Assembly: GCA_964035575.1 (NCBI GenBank)
Contig: OZ037852.1
Location: forward strand, 1,054,001 to 1,118,000
Length of the DNA stretch: 64,000 nucleotides
Source: Rhynchopus sp. YZ270_cl-10
Taxonomy: Eukaryota; Euglenozoa; Diplonemea; Diplonemida; Diplonemidae
Direction of reading: 5' to 3'
Shown here in pieces: positions 53,501-63,936 of the stretch; position 1 is the first letter of the stretch, and the number at the start of each line of letters is the position of its first letter. The translations under genes and the position numbers were made by a program. The notes below the pieces were generated by a model that did not search any database, was not told where the DNA came from, and was given only the letters and a program-made list of their open reading frames with translations.

Positions 53501-53650
53501 TTTTGTTCTCGGTTTCTGTCACAAGGGGAAAATGACCACAAATTTGACTGAGAGAGGTCACCACGGGTTTGTATTGGTTGAAACGTGCCAAAAATGGCAT
53601 TTTCGCGCGAAAATAACGGAAAAAATCCGTTGAAAAAAAATGAACCGCCC
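53501..53650. repeat. Dispersed repeat, copy 2
   Basis: Counterpart of 31030-31212, here running straight into the 9-bp satellite. Confidence 0.7.
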
Positions 53651-54040
53651 GTATAGTGTGTATAGTGTGTATACTGTGTATACTGTGTATACTGTGTATA
53701 CTGTGTATACTGTGTATACTGTGTATACTGTGTATACTGTGTATACTGTGTATACTGTGTATACTGTGTATACTGTGTATACTGTGTATACTGTGTATAC
53801 TGTGTATACTGTGTATACTGTGTATACTGTGTATACTGTGTATACTGTGTATACTGTGTATACTGTGTATACTGTGTATACTGTGTATACTGTGTATACT
53901 GTGTATACTGTGTATACTGTGTATACTGTGTATACTGTGTATACTGTGTATACTGTGTATACTGTGTATACTGTGTATACTGTGTATACTGTGTATACTG
54001 TGTATACTGTGTATACTGTGTATACTGTGTATACTGTGTG
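53651..54040 (+). repeat. 9-bp satellite (TGTGTATAC)n
   Basis: About 43 copies, the first two with a GTGTATAGT variant. Read on the minus strand the unit is ACAGTATAC, the 7-bp unit of 34071-34348 plus TA. Open frames across it on both strands encode VYT or TQY repeats and are not genes. Confidence 0.97.
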
Positions 54041-54215
54041 GTACGTGTGCGGTTGCCAGGTCTCGAAGCCCCCCGGGTGGCGAAAACCGAAAACAACAAA
54101 AAAAAAGTATACCCCCCTTACCGGAGTACCTACGGAAGAACCACGGAAGAACCTCGGAGAATCGGTTTGGGTGGTCACACCATGGACCCCTTTTTTGCTC
54201 TTCTTCAAATTGTTC

Positions 54216-54253
54216 AACCCCTAAACCCCTAAACCCCTAAACCCCTAAACCCC
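54216..54253 (+). repeat. Interstitial telomere-like tract
   Basis: Between four and five copies of AACCCCTA (TTTAGGGG on the other strand). Telomere-like in form; the organism's telomere unit is unknown. Confidence 0.7.
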
Positions 54254-54267
54254 AAAGGGAATGATGT

Positions 54268-54305
54268 AGTTTTTTTTTTGTTTTTGGAAGTGGTAAGGTT
54301 TGCAG
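54268..54305 (+). promoter_or_regulatory. Predicted trans-splice acceptor
   Basis: T-rich run then GGTTTGCAG at 54305, 43 bases before the ATG at 54348. Confidence 0.4.
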
Positions 54306-54347
54306 CTTCTTTGAGGATCCCGTTTTTGTGGTATTTATTTGGAAACC

Positions 54348-55973
54348 ATGCAGGAGACGGCGGGTCGGCGGCAGAGCTTTCCAGCGTTTCTTGCGGATGA
54401 AATCGAACGGACGCGGCAGGACAATGCACGGCTTTCGCAGAGGATGGGGTTGGTCGGGCGCACTGGAGGGGTGATGTCTGCCATCCCAGCATTGCTACCA
54501 ACAGCTGCATCAGCATCAGCATCAACATCATCACAGCCCTACGACCCAAACACACGTGCCAGATCGCTCTCTCAAGGACGGCCTCCCTCCCGCTCCCGCT
54601 CCGATGGACTTTACGATTACACGTATGATTTTTTTGATAAAACAACTTGTTGTCAAATTCTTAAAAAGATTGGAGGCGCTGCGGGCAAACAAAACGGATT
54701 GAAAAAAAGAAGCTTGATTGTTCTTAGAGTACTCAAGTAACCACAACAACCGTACTTCAGTTAAATACAATTTTTTTATACTCTTTTGTTTTCCGGATTT
54801 GAGCGCGCAAACAAAAGATTTTTGGAAAAATATTGGGGGCGTTAAATACCCCTAATCCGAAGCTTCAAAACTCACAACAAAAAAAAATTTTTGTGAAAAT
54901 GATATCATTTCTTTTAAGGTACACTGTCACGAGAGGGATTTGTATTACCCAGATTTTTTTTTCTTCTTCCTTTCACAAAATAATCTCAAAAAAACCTAAA
55001 TTTACAAAATCATCACAGATACAAACGCCCTGATGTACGGGAATGCGAGGATGGATGGCCGGTCGTTCAACAACATCAACATCACCATCACCACGCACCA
55101 CCACGCGCACACAGCGCGAGAAGGGAGCGAGACCACCAGACGAAACCACGAACAGCACGCACCGATGACGCACACATGGAGCGGGAGCGGGACTATGCCT
55201 ATCGGGAAGGTTCGTTGTCGTCACAACGTCTGCGGGAGCGTGAGCTGCGTCTGCGTGAGCGAGAGGCGCAGCTTGCACAGGAGCATGCCATGCAGCTCCG
55301 CGAGCGCAGTGCGGACCTCCACTACCACCACGAACTCCTCGCACAGCTCCGGCACAACCAGCCCACACCACCACCACCCACACCACCACACAACCCCGCC
55401 GTCTCTGCCATCTCCCTCCCCTCAGACATCTCTGAGCAAGCTTTCGACAAGACATTGTCATCCTCAGACTTCTCCGTTATCTCAACCTTTTCGGAGGAGG
55501 ACAGAGTACGGGAGCGGCTTGCGTTGGAATGGGAGGGGACAGGGGAAGGGGAAGAGAGAGATGCGGGGGACACGGATGGAGAGGAGGTGGTTGTGATTCA
55601 CCGAGACAGCGGTGAGTCTGTGGACACCCCTCAAGCAGCGGCTGCGGCAACGCTTGTTGCGGTGCTGCAGGCAGCAAGCCTGCGTGCTGGGGAGGTGGTG
55701 ACATGCTATATATGCGCAACGCAGGTGCACAAAGCGCTCTACACAGTGCATCTTCAACAGCATAGAGAAGAGGGAGAAAAGGAGGAAGGGGGCGAAGGAG
55801 GAAAGATACCAACCCTCCCCGCCCCCACCACCCTCTCGACACCCGAGGAGGTGCGGGCATACAATGTGCAGGCAGTGGACCTCTTCCGCCAACACTACAG
55901 CACCTCCCAAGGTGATGGTCCTATCAGAAGTGATACATTCCCCGATGGAGCTGACAAAATGAAGGTGCAGTGA
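54348..55973 (+). CDS. Coiled-coil protein with C2H2-type finger, two exons
   Basis: Exons 54348-54622 and 55019-55973 (donor ACGTATGA, acceptor CATCACAG, phase 2) give 409 residues; family not recognised. N-terminal helix (FPAFLADEIERTRQDNARLS), Ser/Arg-rich linker, His-rich patch at the start of exon 2, a highly charged helix (RLRERELRLREREAQLAQEH), a Pro-rich stretch, then near residues 319-340 CYICATQVHKALYTVHLQQH, a C-x2-C-x11-H-x3-H zinc-finger pattern close to ubiquitin-binding or C2HC-type fingers. The tail is Glu/Gly-rich. The exon join keeps the frame open and restores a continuous charged helix. A cytoskeletal or ciliary role is a guess. Confidence 0.75.
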
Positions 55974-56156
55974 TGGGGAGAAAAACGCGATTTTTCCCCC
56001 TCCCCCATTTGTACGATTTAGAAGAATTCTGTACTGAACGAAAACAAAAATAGAAAAAAAGGGATTTTTTGGTGTTTTTTGAAGAGCGCTATTCCAAGCA
56101 TCGCACCCTCTTCTTCACCAGCGTTAAAGGGGTTTCATAAACCACACACCCAGACA

Positions 56157-56221
56157 CCCTTCTCTCCCCCCTTCTCCTCCCCCTCCCTCCTCCTTCTCCC
56201 CTTCCTCCCCATCTTTACACA
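56157..56221 (+). promoter_or_regulatory. Long pyrimidine tract before coiled-coil gene
   Basis: Fifty-odd almost pure C/T bases run to ACACA directly before ATG 56222. The first AG downstream of the tract lies inside ATGAG, so trans-splicing there would remove the first ATG and leave the Met at 56231 as start; an AG before the tract (56153) is the alternative. Confidence 0.45.
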
Positions 56222-57550
56222 ATGAGTGATATGAAGGATAAGAGGTATCAGTCCATAGCAGACAGCACTGCAGATGGGGAACGGTCCATGTCGAAGCGTA
56301 TGACAACAACAGGGCTTTCCGCTGAGGAACGGAAGCGGATGCTGTCGAGGGTGGGGTCCATGCGGAGGGCGTCTATGGAAAGCACGTCTTCCTCGAAGAC
56401 GGCTACGTCGTTGAAGAATACCGCAGCAAAGCTGAAGGGGAAGCTCGGGAAGAAGGCCCGACAGGAGCAGGACCGCCCCTCCTCGCACCTCAACTTCCAA
56501 GAAGAAATGGACCAACAGAAGCAATGCTACGAAGCAGAGCTCTTCCAACTCCGTGAATGTCTCCTCAAAGATGAACGCGCCGCCGCCTCCCTGCAGGACC
56601 AGATTGCAGAGAAACACTACCTACTAAGAAAGTCTGATTTGGTCATCCGCGACCTTCAAAGCAAAATCGAAGAGCAAGGCGCGCGATTTAAACAAAACGA
56701 AGAAAATTTGGAACAGCAATTGGTCGATCTGTCGCAGAGTCATCAGCGTCTCATCGAACGGCATCAAGATTTGGAGAGGACGAAGGAGTCGTTGGAAGGG
56801 AGGGTCAATCAGTTGGTGGCGGAGATTGATGGGGGGAAGTTGACGATTAAGGATTTGCATGGTGAGGTGCGTGCGGTGACGCATGCAGCATCTGCTGTGG
56901 AGGATTCGTTGAAGAAGGCGATTTCGATTGCGAGGAGAGAGAACTACGATCTGCGTGCGTTGCATACGCGGCAAGAAAAAGAGCTCGCCCTGCGTCTCGA
57001 CCAGGTGCAAGAAGAGCTCACAGAGGTGGTCTCGCAGATCGACCGTTCTCTTCTCCCCGAGTACGCAAAGTCGAAGAGCGCAGAGTTTTTCGAATCAAGC
57101 CTCGACTTCATTTCACTAAAATACCAAAACGTGCTTGCAAAATGCCGTCTACGTGCCTCACGGTTTAACGACTCATTATTGCAGGTTAGTTCTCTTCATT
57201 CAAATCTTCCTAGACATATTAAAGAGATTTTGTTGCAAAGGTCGCCAGAAGCGTTGGTGCAGTTGGTAGATACGCTTTCGTTTGAGATCAATGTACAGCA
57301 GTATTTGGAGGCAATGTTCCCACCACCAGATCTGAGTTTCTTGAGGAAGAAGTACCCGCATACCCCGAGCGCGGCGATGATGCATGGCGAGGTCTTCACG
57401 CAGCACAATGAGGAAGGGTTACGGCCACACACCGCCCCCCAAGGCACCGCAGAGCAAGGCACCCTCAGGCTTGCAGCTGGTCTTGCAGGAACTGAAATAC
57501 CAAAACCCGTACCAGGGGCAAAATACCTAGCTCCGTTAACAACTTCATAA
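56222..57550 (+). CDS. Coiled-coil protein, function unknown
   Basis: 442 residues, single exon. Residues 1-90 are basic and Ser-rich (ERKRMLSRVGSMRRASMES; KLKGKLGKKARQ). About 95-285 is continuous coiled coil with heptad Leu/Ile (LERTKESLEGRVNQLVAEID; ENYDLRALHTRQEKELALRL). About 290-390 is a smaller helical domain ending in a conserved-looking PPPDLSFLRKKYPHTPSA. The tail is Pro/Gly-rich. Typical of structural or ciliary coiled-coil proteins but not assignable by eye. The start may instead be the fourth codon (Met at 56231). Confidence 0.75.
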   Translation: MSDMKDKRYQSIADSTADGERSMSKRMTTTGLSAEERKRMLSRVGSMRRASMESTSSSKTATSLKNTAAKLKGKLGKKARQEQDRPSSHLNFQEEMDQQKQCYEAELFQLRECLLKDERAAASLQDQIAEKHYLLRKSDLVIRDLQSKIEEQGARFKQNEENLEQQLVDLSQSHQRLIERHQDLERTKESLEGRVNQLVAEIDGGKLTIKDLHGEVRAVTHAASAVEDSLKKAISIARRENYDLRALHTRQEKELALRLDQVQEELTEVVSQIDRSLLPEYAKSKSAEFFESSLDFISLKYQNVLAKCRLRASRFNDSLLQVSSLHSNLPRHIKEILLQRSPEALVQLVDTLSFEINVQQYLEAMFPPPDLSFLRKKYPHTPSAAMMHGEVFTQHNEEGLRPHTAPQGTAEQGTLRLAAGLAGTEIPKPVPGAKYLAPLTTS

Positions 57551-58020
57551 TTTCTTTTTTTGAAGTGACTAACCTTGGGGGGGAGTGATTTTTTAAAATT
57601 TGTGTTGCTACATTGTGCTAAACAAAAGTTTCTGGCAAAGCCACGGTGCGCAACGTTTAAAATATTGTGCAATAAAGCCCGCGGGTATTAGGGGGTGTGC
57701 AGCTGCACCCCCCTGGCACCCTTGTGTCAACCACTGATTTATCTGACAAAACTTTCCCTTTTTATTTTCAGTGCCTGCATCCGCCGATGAACGGTGAGGC
57801 GTGTGCACATTTCAGCTTTCTCTTTTATTTGCGCCTTCCGGTGCATTCACAGTGGGGAGGGTTGGGGGAGTTTCCTAGTTGATACTTCAGTTCCTGAAGC
57901 TTAATTGCATCTGCGTACCATCCTTCTGGTATCGTACGTGGGTAAGTCGGAGGTGCCTGCATCAACAGCTACACCTTTTTGGGGCCTCTCTCTAGCCTTC
58001 CTGAACAGGATCATAAACAA
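57551..58020. other. Intergenic with repeat modules
   Basis: GTGCCTGCATCCGCCGATGA module at 57770-57826 and a GGAGGTGCCTGCATCAAC module at 57930-57976, both shared with introns; no gene. Confidence 0.55.
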
Positions 58021-58035
58021 AACCCCCGTTCCTTA

Positions 58036-58079
58036 TCCTCAATGCCCATCTCCCTCTCCATTTACCCCCTCCCTCACAG
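58036..58079 (+). promoter_or_regulatory. Predicted trans-splice acceptor
   Basis: C/T-rich tract ending CCCTCACAG at 58079, 15 bases before the ATG at 58095. Confidence 0.55.
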
Positions 58080-58094
58080 GATATTTTTGTGAAG

Positions 58095-61000
58095 ATGCGG
58101 AGGGGAAAACCCACGACGGGGAAAGAGGGTGGCAACAATACCGCCATTATTGGGGCGGTGGTTGCGCTGGTGGTGTTTTGTGCGGGGGCGTACTTTTTCT
58201 ATGCTGGGAAGGGTTCGTTCACTCAGGGGGCAGATGTCGCACGAGTGGTGCCCGCCAAGGAGTGGAAGGCAGAGCGGAGCAGTGAGATGCGTCTTGCCGT
58301 TGTCGCTATTGCGCCAGAGAACATTGCGTTCAACTCGCGGGAGGTCACTGCGCTGCTGACTGCGGTGCCTAAGTGGAAGCAGGGGTTGAATGCAGAGGCA
58401 CTTGAGGTCGTCATTGTGTTTCCTTCTCTGTCACCCATTGCGCCTGGGTTCAAGGCTCTTGACACACCAGGGCCGATTACATTCAAAATCATCCAGCCGT
58501 GCAAGGACAACCCCTCTGTGAGCAGCTGTGCGCCGAAGGTTGCGTACACAGATCTGGTCAACTATGGGATGCACCATGTGTCGGCGGGCATATCGCACAT
58601 CTTCTTCTGGTCGTTGACGTTGGTTGCGACACCACCGCTGCTGCCGGATTTGGAAAAGCATTTGTTGCCAGAGAAGATGGTTGGTGGGGTAGGCTGCACC
58701 ATCACGAACCGTGTCAACAAGACGAATGGAATGGAGCTCATCGTCGAGCACGGCCTCATCATGGGCAACGGATGGGTCGGCGACGACTGGCTGCCACATC
58801 TGCTGCGTCAGTTCCACGGCTTCAACGCCATCGACGCGCGTGTCAAAGGTGTCACCGAAGTGCTCGCCGTCTCGCCCTTCTGCATGCTCACCTACCGCCC
58901 CCTTGTCGACTCCATTGGAGGATTCCGCAAATTCGCCCCTGCCATCCAAGAACAAATCGAGCTCGGCCAAGTCCCCCGCGACTTCCTCGCCTCGCAAGCA
59001 AGATACCTCAAAAAGAAGATCGTCCTCATGGGCACCTACACGGTTCTCAAACCCATCAGCCAGGACGAGCCGATCAAAATGAAGCGTGCAAGGCGAGAGG
59101 CGATTATCACTGCAACAGAGGCGTTGTCGTTGCTGGAGCTGATTGAGGGGAAGAGCTTTGACGACCGCGAGCTTGTCAAGGTTGAGGAGCCGGAGCTGCA
59201 GGCGGACAAGGTGAAGAAGATCACACCGGATGTGTACTGCAATGCCTTGAACGCTTTGACGTCGGAGATGAAGTCTGCTATTAAGAAGATGAAGGAGATG
59301 CAGCTGGTGAACGGTGTGGCTGGACGGCAGGAGGAGGGTGGATGGGACTTCTGCATCCGCATCCGTAAGCGCGGGATGTCCATCATTGCAACCAACTACA
59401 CCGCGGAGCAGCCCCTGGTTGAAATCCCGGCCCTCATGAAGCCGCTCCACGCTTTCGAAGCCGGCGACTTCACAGAAATCTCCCCTGCCTCCTTGGTCGT
59501 CAACGGAGCCTTCGCCGCACTCTGGCTCCGAGGCATGCGCGAGTACTGGCCCGGTGAGAAGACATACCACACGTCCTGGGCTCCCTCCACAAACAACCCT
59601 ACCAAACCGACCTACCGTGTCATCTGGCAGAGTTTCTGTTGCCATTGCTGTGGGTATGTTATGGTCATATGGGGGGTGATCTTTGAAGGGTGAGTGTGAG
59701 AGGTTGTAATAGCTAAAAAGGGTTATTTTTTATACCTACAAGCGTAGCTTAAAGGGGAAATAGTTCCTCAGATTACGGTCGCCAATCGCCCCTCCACCAG
59801 GGTAATTGTGCAATCAACGAAAAAAACCTTTTTCCCCCTTTACTTACCTATCAGAGTTGCTATTTTTTGCCTTGGCCGCATTGCTCAAGGCTGTGGAGGA
59901 ATCATAAACCCAAACCCCCACATATAGTTTGTGACCATTTTTTGCTTCGTAGACGATTGGCAAATTATGTGGTTTTGACTGATGTCACCAGAGGGGGCAA
60001 ATTATATGGGAGGGCAGTTTTTGTGGAATCCTTGTGTTGTAGGGGCTGCCATTTGTTCTTCATTATTAGCTATTAAATGTCCTTCCCACTACCAGGTTTG
60101 CGAACGAGATTCTCCATCTTGTGTTCCCGCTGCAATTCAAGCACGCAATCGATTTGGTTCCCGCCCCGGACTGCTTCTGTCAGGTATGTTTGAGTGCGTG
60201 GGCTAGGGGACGTGGTGGAGGATCACCTGCTGCCATGTCTTTTTCCCCTCCTGCTTTCATCCGGATAGCCGGCATTGTACGTGACTCAGTCGGAGTGCTT
60301 GCATCAACAACTATTCTTTTCGACATCATCCTGAACAACAAATTTGTGGAAACCCACGCAGCTGATGCTGCGCGATAACAAATGTGATCAAGGTGACTAA
60401 TCACGAGAGGCCATCTTAGGGCCATCTTAAACTTTTCTTGTCTTTTCTTTGAGAGAGTGTTACCTTACAACACCGAACCGAATGAGTCTGACTGGGGTTT
60501 GCGGGTTTGCAATCGCACAGGAGATAGTGCAACATTTGCTACATCACTCCACTTTTCTTACAGGGATACCCAACTGCAGTGCTTGACAGTTTGTCCAGAA
60601 TGCACATCCCCGAGAGGGTCCTGGATACCCCCGTCCGATACGACGAGATTGTTGTGTGGGTGTCGCACACTGACCCCGGAAGTTACCTCACGAACCCGCT
60701 GGTGAAGAAGCGTCCGAACTACGTTGTTGGTATGAGAAGCGGGGTTTTAAGGGGGGTTTTTTAAGTAAATATCTTGTTCCCTTGCTATTGTGGGAACTGA
60801 GATGTGCGTCGTATGTATTTCTTTTGCGAAGATGTCTGCGCGAAAAGCACTGCTAAAGTTTTCGTTAAGGTGACTAAGCACGAGAGGCTTAGGTTCATCT
60901 TATCCACTTTTCTTTTATTCTGCTGCTGGCCGCAGGGTACTTATGCTTTCATCCGGGGCTGGCACTTCGGAGGTGCCTGCATTAACTTTGCTTTATTTTG

Positions 61001-62016
61001 TGTTCTCCTATCACCCTTCAACAGGACGGAGCATGTACGAGTTCACGAAGATTCCCCCACGTTGGGTGAATGAGTGTCGTGACAACGCAGACGAGATCTG
61101 GGTGCCCTCAATCTTCGTGAAGGATGTGTGGCTTGACAACGGCATTGCACCCGAGAAGGTTGTGCTGATCCCTGAGTCCGTTGACGTCTTCTTCTTTGAC
61201 CCTGACGTCGCCGGCAAGCTCGAGATCCCCTTCTCGAACGACTTCCTCTTCTACGACAGCAGAAGCGAGCGTCCTGTGAAACAAGTGGAGAAGGAGTACA
61301 AGTTCCTGTCGCACTTCAAGTGGGAGGACCGGAAGGGGTGGGACGTGCTCTACGAGGCGTACTTCTCCAGCTTCACACCAGAGGACGACGTTGTGCTCAT
61401 TGTGCTGACCCACATTTGGTTCCCAGGTCCACCAGAGACCCACGGCGACCCCACGAACCACACGCTGATTCGTGAGATTGTGCACAAGCTTGCGAAGGAC
61501 AGACTGAACAAGAAACCCGAGGAACTTCCGCACTTCATTGTGTTGACATCGAGAATGCCTGAGGAGGATGTGGCGGCACTGTACAACAGTGTTGACGGGT
61601 TTATCCTCCCGACACGTGGTGAGGGGTGGGGTCTGCCTCCGCTGCAGGCTATGTCCATGGGTGTTCCGACTGCGACAACGAACTGGAGTGGGACTGTCGA
61701 CTTCTTGAACCCTGAGGTGTCGTTTCCTATACGGATTGACGGCATTGCGGAGATCCCGAAGGATAGTTACTATGGATATGTTGAGGGGAAGAAGTGGGCG
61801 TTGCCGTCGTTGGAGGACACGAAACGAATAATGAAGATTATGCAGGCCCCGAGCAACCGAGAAAAGATGTTGGACTTGGGACGACGTGCGCGAGCCTACG
61901 TCGTTGAGAACTTCAGTGAGGAGGTGATTGCTGAGATTGTGAGCAAACGTATCGAGGACATCAAACAGATCATCATAAACAACAGGGTCCAGCCCAGGAC
62001 GCCTCATTGGTACTGA
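58095..62016 (+). CDS. GT2-like/GT4 fused glycosyltransferase, type II membrane protein, four exons
   Basis: Exons 58095-59653, 60096-60183, 60564-60729 and 61025-62016 (phases 2, 0, 1; GTATG donors, CAG acceptors) give 934 residues. Residues 17-36 are a signal anchor after a basic start, so a Golgi or ER lumenal enzyme. About 55-460 resembles a GT2-type domain: VGGVGCTITNR, EHGLIMGNGW, VSPFCMLTYRPLVDSIGGF, and GGWDFCIRIRKRGMSI at the ED-motif position. The DxD expected after the HIFFW strand is not visible, so catalysis there is doubtful. About 505-934 is a GT4-type GT-B domain: FANEILHLVFPL, GRSMYEFTKIPPRWV, DEIWVPSIF, KVVLIPESVD, then GEGWGLPPLQAMSMGVP, in which the second Glu of the EX7E motif is Gln. 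Role: glycan assembly on lipid or protein; substrate unknown. All three introns are short and two carry GTGACT modules. Confidence 0.85.
60269..60439 (+). repeat. Long copy of intron module, with GTGACT core (60393)
   Basis: In intron 2 of the glycosyltransferase gene. ATTGTACGTGACTCAG, GCTTGCATCAACAACTA, GACATCATCCTGAACAACAA, GCAGCTGATGCTGCGCGATA, then GTGACTAATCACGAGAGGCC. The same order from ACATCATCC onward is found at 30868-31028, so the ancestral unit is at least 160 bp. Confidence 0.8.
60870..60990 (+). repeat. GTGACTAAG module plus CTGCATTAAC module
   Basis: Fills most of intron 3 of the glycosyltransferase gene: GTGACTAAGCACGAGAGGCT then TTTCATCCGGGGCTGGCA and GGAGGTGCCTGCATTAAC. 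The second part recurs near 8448-8505. Confidence 0.8.
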
Positions 62017-63936
62017 TCGCCTTTTGCGAACACACCACTTCAGTTCATGAAAGTCAACACGCCCAACAGCCCCCTTACAGCAAGGGGTGAGGCAGGTGGG
62101 GTTCTTTGGGGATTCGGGGGGTAGTTTTTTCACCTATTGATGGATTTACTCAAATTTTGTGAGTGCAGGGAGACAGGACATATGTCAGAGTCATCCCCTC
62201 TTTCTCCGTTAGGTAGTATGGGGGGGTGTGCGCCGACGGAAACAGCACAATGTATACTTTTTTTTGTTTATCAGTGTTTTTGCCTTACCCCCCTTACCCC
62301 CTCACAAGACCTGGCTCCACGCAAATGCTGAAACTTCACAATTCGTTTTTTTTATTTTTATTTTTTTAGCAACGGCAAATAGCGTGTGAAGGAAGGAGAA
62401 GGAGGGGGAAAAAAAAAACTATTTTGAGAGATCAGGGAGCAAGGTAGGGAGGGCAAAAAAAAAGGGGTGGGGGGGCAGTAAAGGGACTCATGTTACGAAC
62501 AGAGAGCTGAACTAGATATTTTTTTATTCAATTTTTCCCACCCCCCCTTTTTTAAAAAAGATGTGTCTGTGAGAGAGACAGCAGGCACCAAATTTTTCTT
62601 GATATACGCAGTGCATGAGGCGTATCTTCATCTTTGTAAAAAAAATGCGTGTCGCTCACATACGAGAAAAAAAGCGAGGTGTCTACACGTTATCAATTAT
62701 TCAAAAAAAATTACGTTTTTTATTTATGTCTGCCGTCTCTGTAATGTGGGCAGTGTAGCAGTTGGTTAGAGACAGAACGGCGAAAATAAATAAATGAATA
62801 AAATAGTGAACAAAACTGAACAGTGAACACCCCCCCACACCCCCACCCCCGCCCCCCAACATTTTACCCCGAAGAAAAAAAAACACCCCCCACCCCCCAC
62901 AGCTCACTGAAAACGTAGTATCTGCCCCCTTTACCTACCCTGTAGTTGAATTTTTTTTGCCCTCTTTTTTTTACCCCCCCTGTTTTGGATTTCGCGATTT
63001 CCCTTCTAACTCGTATATGAACACATCAAAAACAACGACAAAAAAAGAAAAAAAAAAGCTCGACAAAAGAGTTTATCAAATGTTGTGCCAGGTTCATGTA
63101 TATCTGTTCTGGTCTGTGCTTTTTAGGTTAGTCTTTTCCCCGGTTTTTTTTTGGGGGATCCACCCTTTTTGGTTTTTTTTTTTACCCGAGTTTCAAGGGT
63201 GGTGGGTATGGTTGATATGGTTCCCGCCTTTTATGTCTTTGTCTTTCGAAAAAAAAGTTATAATCAAAAAGGGTGTAGTTAAAAAAAAAAAAAGAATACA
63301 ACAAATGATGGGGTGATCAGGTGTACTATTCTGTAATAAAATTCACAAAAACCAGGAAAAATCGGAGAAAAATGCGAAATATTCGCAGTGCGATTTTTTT
63401 TGCGATTCGCATTTCGGGTTTTGCGATTTTTGTTCCAGAAAAGTACCCCCCTAATCACCCCAAAAATGCTCAAATTGATGGAAAGGAAATTAGCAAAAAT
63501 ATAGAACAAACCCCTTCTTCTCCTCGTGGAGAGATGCCAAACAGAAACGAGGAAAGTTTTATTTTTTTACAACTAAAAAAAAAATACTGGACTTTTTTTT
63601 TTAAATATGGGAGCGTCCGCGAAAGACCCCCCCCCTAAAGCTAACATCCATGCTTATTGGTATTTCACTAATTAAAATTTTGGTATTTTATAAGATTTTT
63701 TTTTACAATGAACTCAGAGTTAAGTTTCTGAGTTCATTAAAAAAAAAATCGGTGAAAAATTCCGAGTAGGTATTAATTTAGATAGGAAAAGCTATGTCAG
63801 CAGCTATGTGTCCCCTTATTTTACCTGTAAATACTAAGGATATAGGAAGGAATTCACTAATATCTGTCTCTAAACCCATTATCAAAAAGGGGGGGAGGAA
63901 AGGGGGGGTGGAGGCTTGTCGCCCCCTCCGAACACT
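62017..63936. other. AT-rich right flank, no gene recognised
   Basis: Homopolymer runs throughout; short open frames lack features. A 12-bp-arm hairpin (AATGAACTCAGA and its complement) at 63707-63738 is bracketed by a T run and an A run. Confidence 0.45.

Noticed and set aside
53558-54240. Open frames on both strands across the 9-bp satellite
   Set aside because: VYT/CIL/TQY repeats encoded by a tandem array; no start context or conserved flank.
58431-59645. 404-codon antisense frame over the glycosyltransferase gene
   Set aside because: The + strand reading has domain matches and proper splicing; the antisense has none.
61108-62133. 341-codon antisense frame over the GT4 exon
   Set aside because: Shadow of a well-supported coding exon.
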